Positions 7,574 through 8,097 of a DNA stretch of 8,097 bases are shown here, piece by piece. The DNA is from Verrucomicrobiota bacterium. GTDB taxonomy: Bacteria; Verrucomicrobiota; Verrucomicrobiia; Verrucomicrobiales; Akkermansiaceae. The stretch's first letter is position 1. Each line of letters opens with the position of its first letter. Location of the stretch: positions 1 to 8,097 of the forward strand of contig JAPLUJ010000689.1 in NCBI GenBank assembly GCA_026397695.1, given 5' to 3'. Made by a program: the position numbers and the translations under genes. The notes beneath the pieces were generated by a model. The model had not been told where the DNA came from, ran no database searches, and saw only the letters and a program-made list of their open reading frames with translations.

Positions 7574-7616
7574 CACCCAAAGAATCCTCCACCCAAAGAT
7601 TTTCCAAAAGAATCCT
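7574..7616. repeat. Short interleaved direct repeats
   Basis: CACCCAAAGA occurs at 7574-7583 and 7590-7599, and AAAGAATCCT at 7579-7588 and 7607-7616. The two repeats overlap, so the 43-base stretch looks like local slippage or duplication. It lies in non-coding DNA between the lipoprotein gene and the GH95 remnant. Confidence 0.5.
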
Positions 7617-7643
7617 TGGCCACGCGGCCAGGATAGCTATTTT
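7612..7643 (+). terminator. Candidate intrinsic terminator after the lipoprotein gene
   Basis: ATCC, a bulged T and TGGCC (7612-7621) pair with GGCCAGGAT (7626-7634) around the loop ACGC, giving a 9-bp stem with one bulge. TATTTT follows at 7638-7643. It is 93 bases beyond the lipoprotein stop codon and just before the next reading frame. The T-tract is short and offset, so termination is plausible but not certain. Confidence 0.4.
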
Positions 7644-7663
7644 CGCGTTTGAGTAATTTCACC

Positions 7664-7885
7664 ATGAAAATGACTTCAAACCACTGTCGCCTGCCCAAGG
7701 CGTGGCCGACAGGGCGTGTCAAGGGACTCAAAGCACGGGGCGGCTTCGAAGTGGCTATCGCATGGCAGGACGGAAAACTGGTGAGCGCCGGGATCCAATC
7801 GCTGCTCGGCAACCGCTGCAACGTCCGTTATGCAAAGGAAGTCCGCGCACTGAACGTCGGGAAAATCAAAACCTTCAAGTGGTAA
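7664..7885 (+). CDS. GH95-type alpha-L-fucosidase C-terminal remnant
   Basis: This 73-codon ORF encodes only what looks like the last C-terminal beta domain of glycoside hydrolase family 95 enzymes, which remove alpha-L-fucose or L-galactose from polysaccharides. From about residue 10 it reads [20 protein letters not shown], followed by an [13 protein letters not shown] strand and [11 protein letters not shown]. This is the pattern of the end of GH95 proteins, and it continues to a natural C-terminus. Full-length family members are about 700-800 residues, so the catalytic (alpha/alpha)6 barrel is missing and the product cannot be an active hydrolase. An in-frame TAG (7634-7636) lies upstream, and the preceding 140 bases show no GH95-like translation in any frame I read. 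ATG 7670 and TTG 7649 are alternative starts. The stop lies 3 bases before the next start codon. It is best seen as the surviving 3' end of a deleted gene, though the frame is intact and it could still be expressed. Confidence 0.65.
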   Translation: MKMTSNHCRLPKAWPTGRVKGLKARGGFEVAIAWQDGKLVSAGIQSLLGNRCNVRYAKEVRALNVGKIKTFKW

Positions 7886-7888
7886 TAG

Positions 7889-8097
7889 ATGAAAGCATCC
7901 TGCCTGTTCCTGCTTGCTCTCATCGTTGCCGCCCAGGCGGCGTGCGCGGCGGTTCAAAAATGGCCCAGCGTCGTCACCGGCCGGGAACTGGACTTGACCA
8001 TCAGCGAGCCGCCAACCAATCAAAGTAATAGCGACTTGGCAGTCATTGTCTATCTTCAGAACCTCGCCGCGCCGCGCGTCGGGATGGAGAGCGATGA
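7889..8097 (+). CDS. Exported protein, N-terminal part (runs off right edge)
   Basis: Sixty-nine codons are visible from the ATG at 7889. Residues 1-21 form a classical signal peptide (lysine at 2, core CLFLLALIVAAQAA) with likely signal peptidase I sites near ACA|A or CAA|V. C19 is not preceded by a good lipobox, so lipidation is unlikely. The mature start contains WPSVVTGRELDLTI and then LAVIVYLQNLAAPRVG. A beta strand plus turn of this kind would fit the opening of a secreted alpha/beta-hydrolase or esterase, but no catalytic motif is in view, so that identity is a guess. The start codon follows the GH95-like frame with TAATAG between them, so translational coupling is possible. A carbohydrate-related role would fit that neighbour. 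Confidence 0.7.
   Translation, partial: MKASCLFLLALIVAAQAACAAVQKWPSVVTGRELDLTISEPPTNQSNSDLAVIVYLQNLAAPRVGMESD

Noticed and set aside
1..8097. CRISPR array, tRNA, rRNA or insertion sequence
   Set aside because: No regularly spaced repeats, cloverleaf-like segments, rRNA motifs or transposase motifs were seen on either strand.

Overview
The window looks like chromosomal DNA of a high-GC member of the Verrucomicrobiota or a related PVC lineage. This is inferred from gene content: an FtsH with an enlarged periplasmic region, a TerB/FHA-like/ABCG-type fusion transporter, a GH95 fucosidase tail beside an exported protein, small lipoproteins and poor Shine-Dalgarno sites. No rRNA or other taxonomic marker is present.

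Layout. Bases 1-386 (minus strand) hold the N-terminal part of an ORF6N-domain protein that runs off the left edge. Bases 387-934 are non-coding and carry two copies of a palindromic REP-like element plus a hairpin just downstream of ftsH. Bases 935-3292 (minus) encode a complete FtsH AAA+ membrane metalloprotease, whose periplasmic region appears to contain two tandem copies of the same domain. An intergenic region of about 160 bp with a plausible ftsH promoter separates it from a divergent gene. Bases 3452-7009 (plus) encode an 1185-residue fusion: TerB-like domain, FHA-like region, ABCG-type ATPase and ABC-2 permease with a periplasmic insert of about 190 residues. Its switch (H-loop) histidine position is glutamine.

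Bases 7160-7519 encode a small lipoprotein of unknown function. After a short repeat and hairpin region comes a 73-codon ORF (7664-7885) that matches only the extreme C-terminus of GH95 alpha-L-fucosidases. It ends 3 bases before the start of an exported protein (7889 to the window end), so a degraded polysaccharide-utilisation cluster may begin here and continue to the right.

No single multi-gene novel system is evident. FtsH (membrane protein quality control) and the fusion transporter share a divergent intergenic region, but no functional link between them is shown. The most unusual items are the fusion transporter with its altered H-loop, the duplicated FtsH periplasmic domain, the GH95 remnant, and the palindromic repeat pair.
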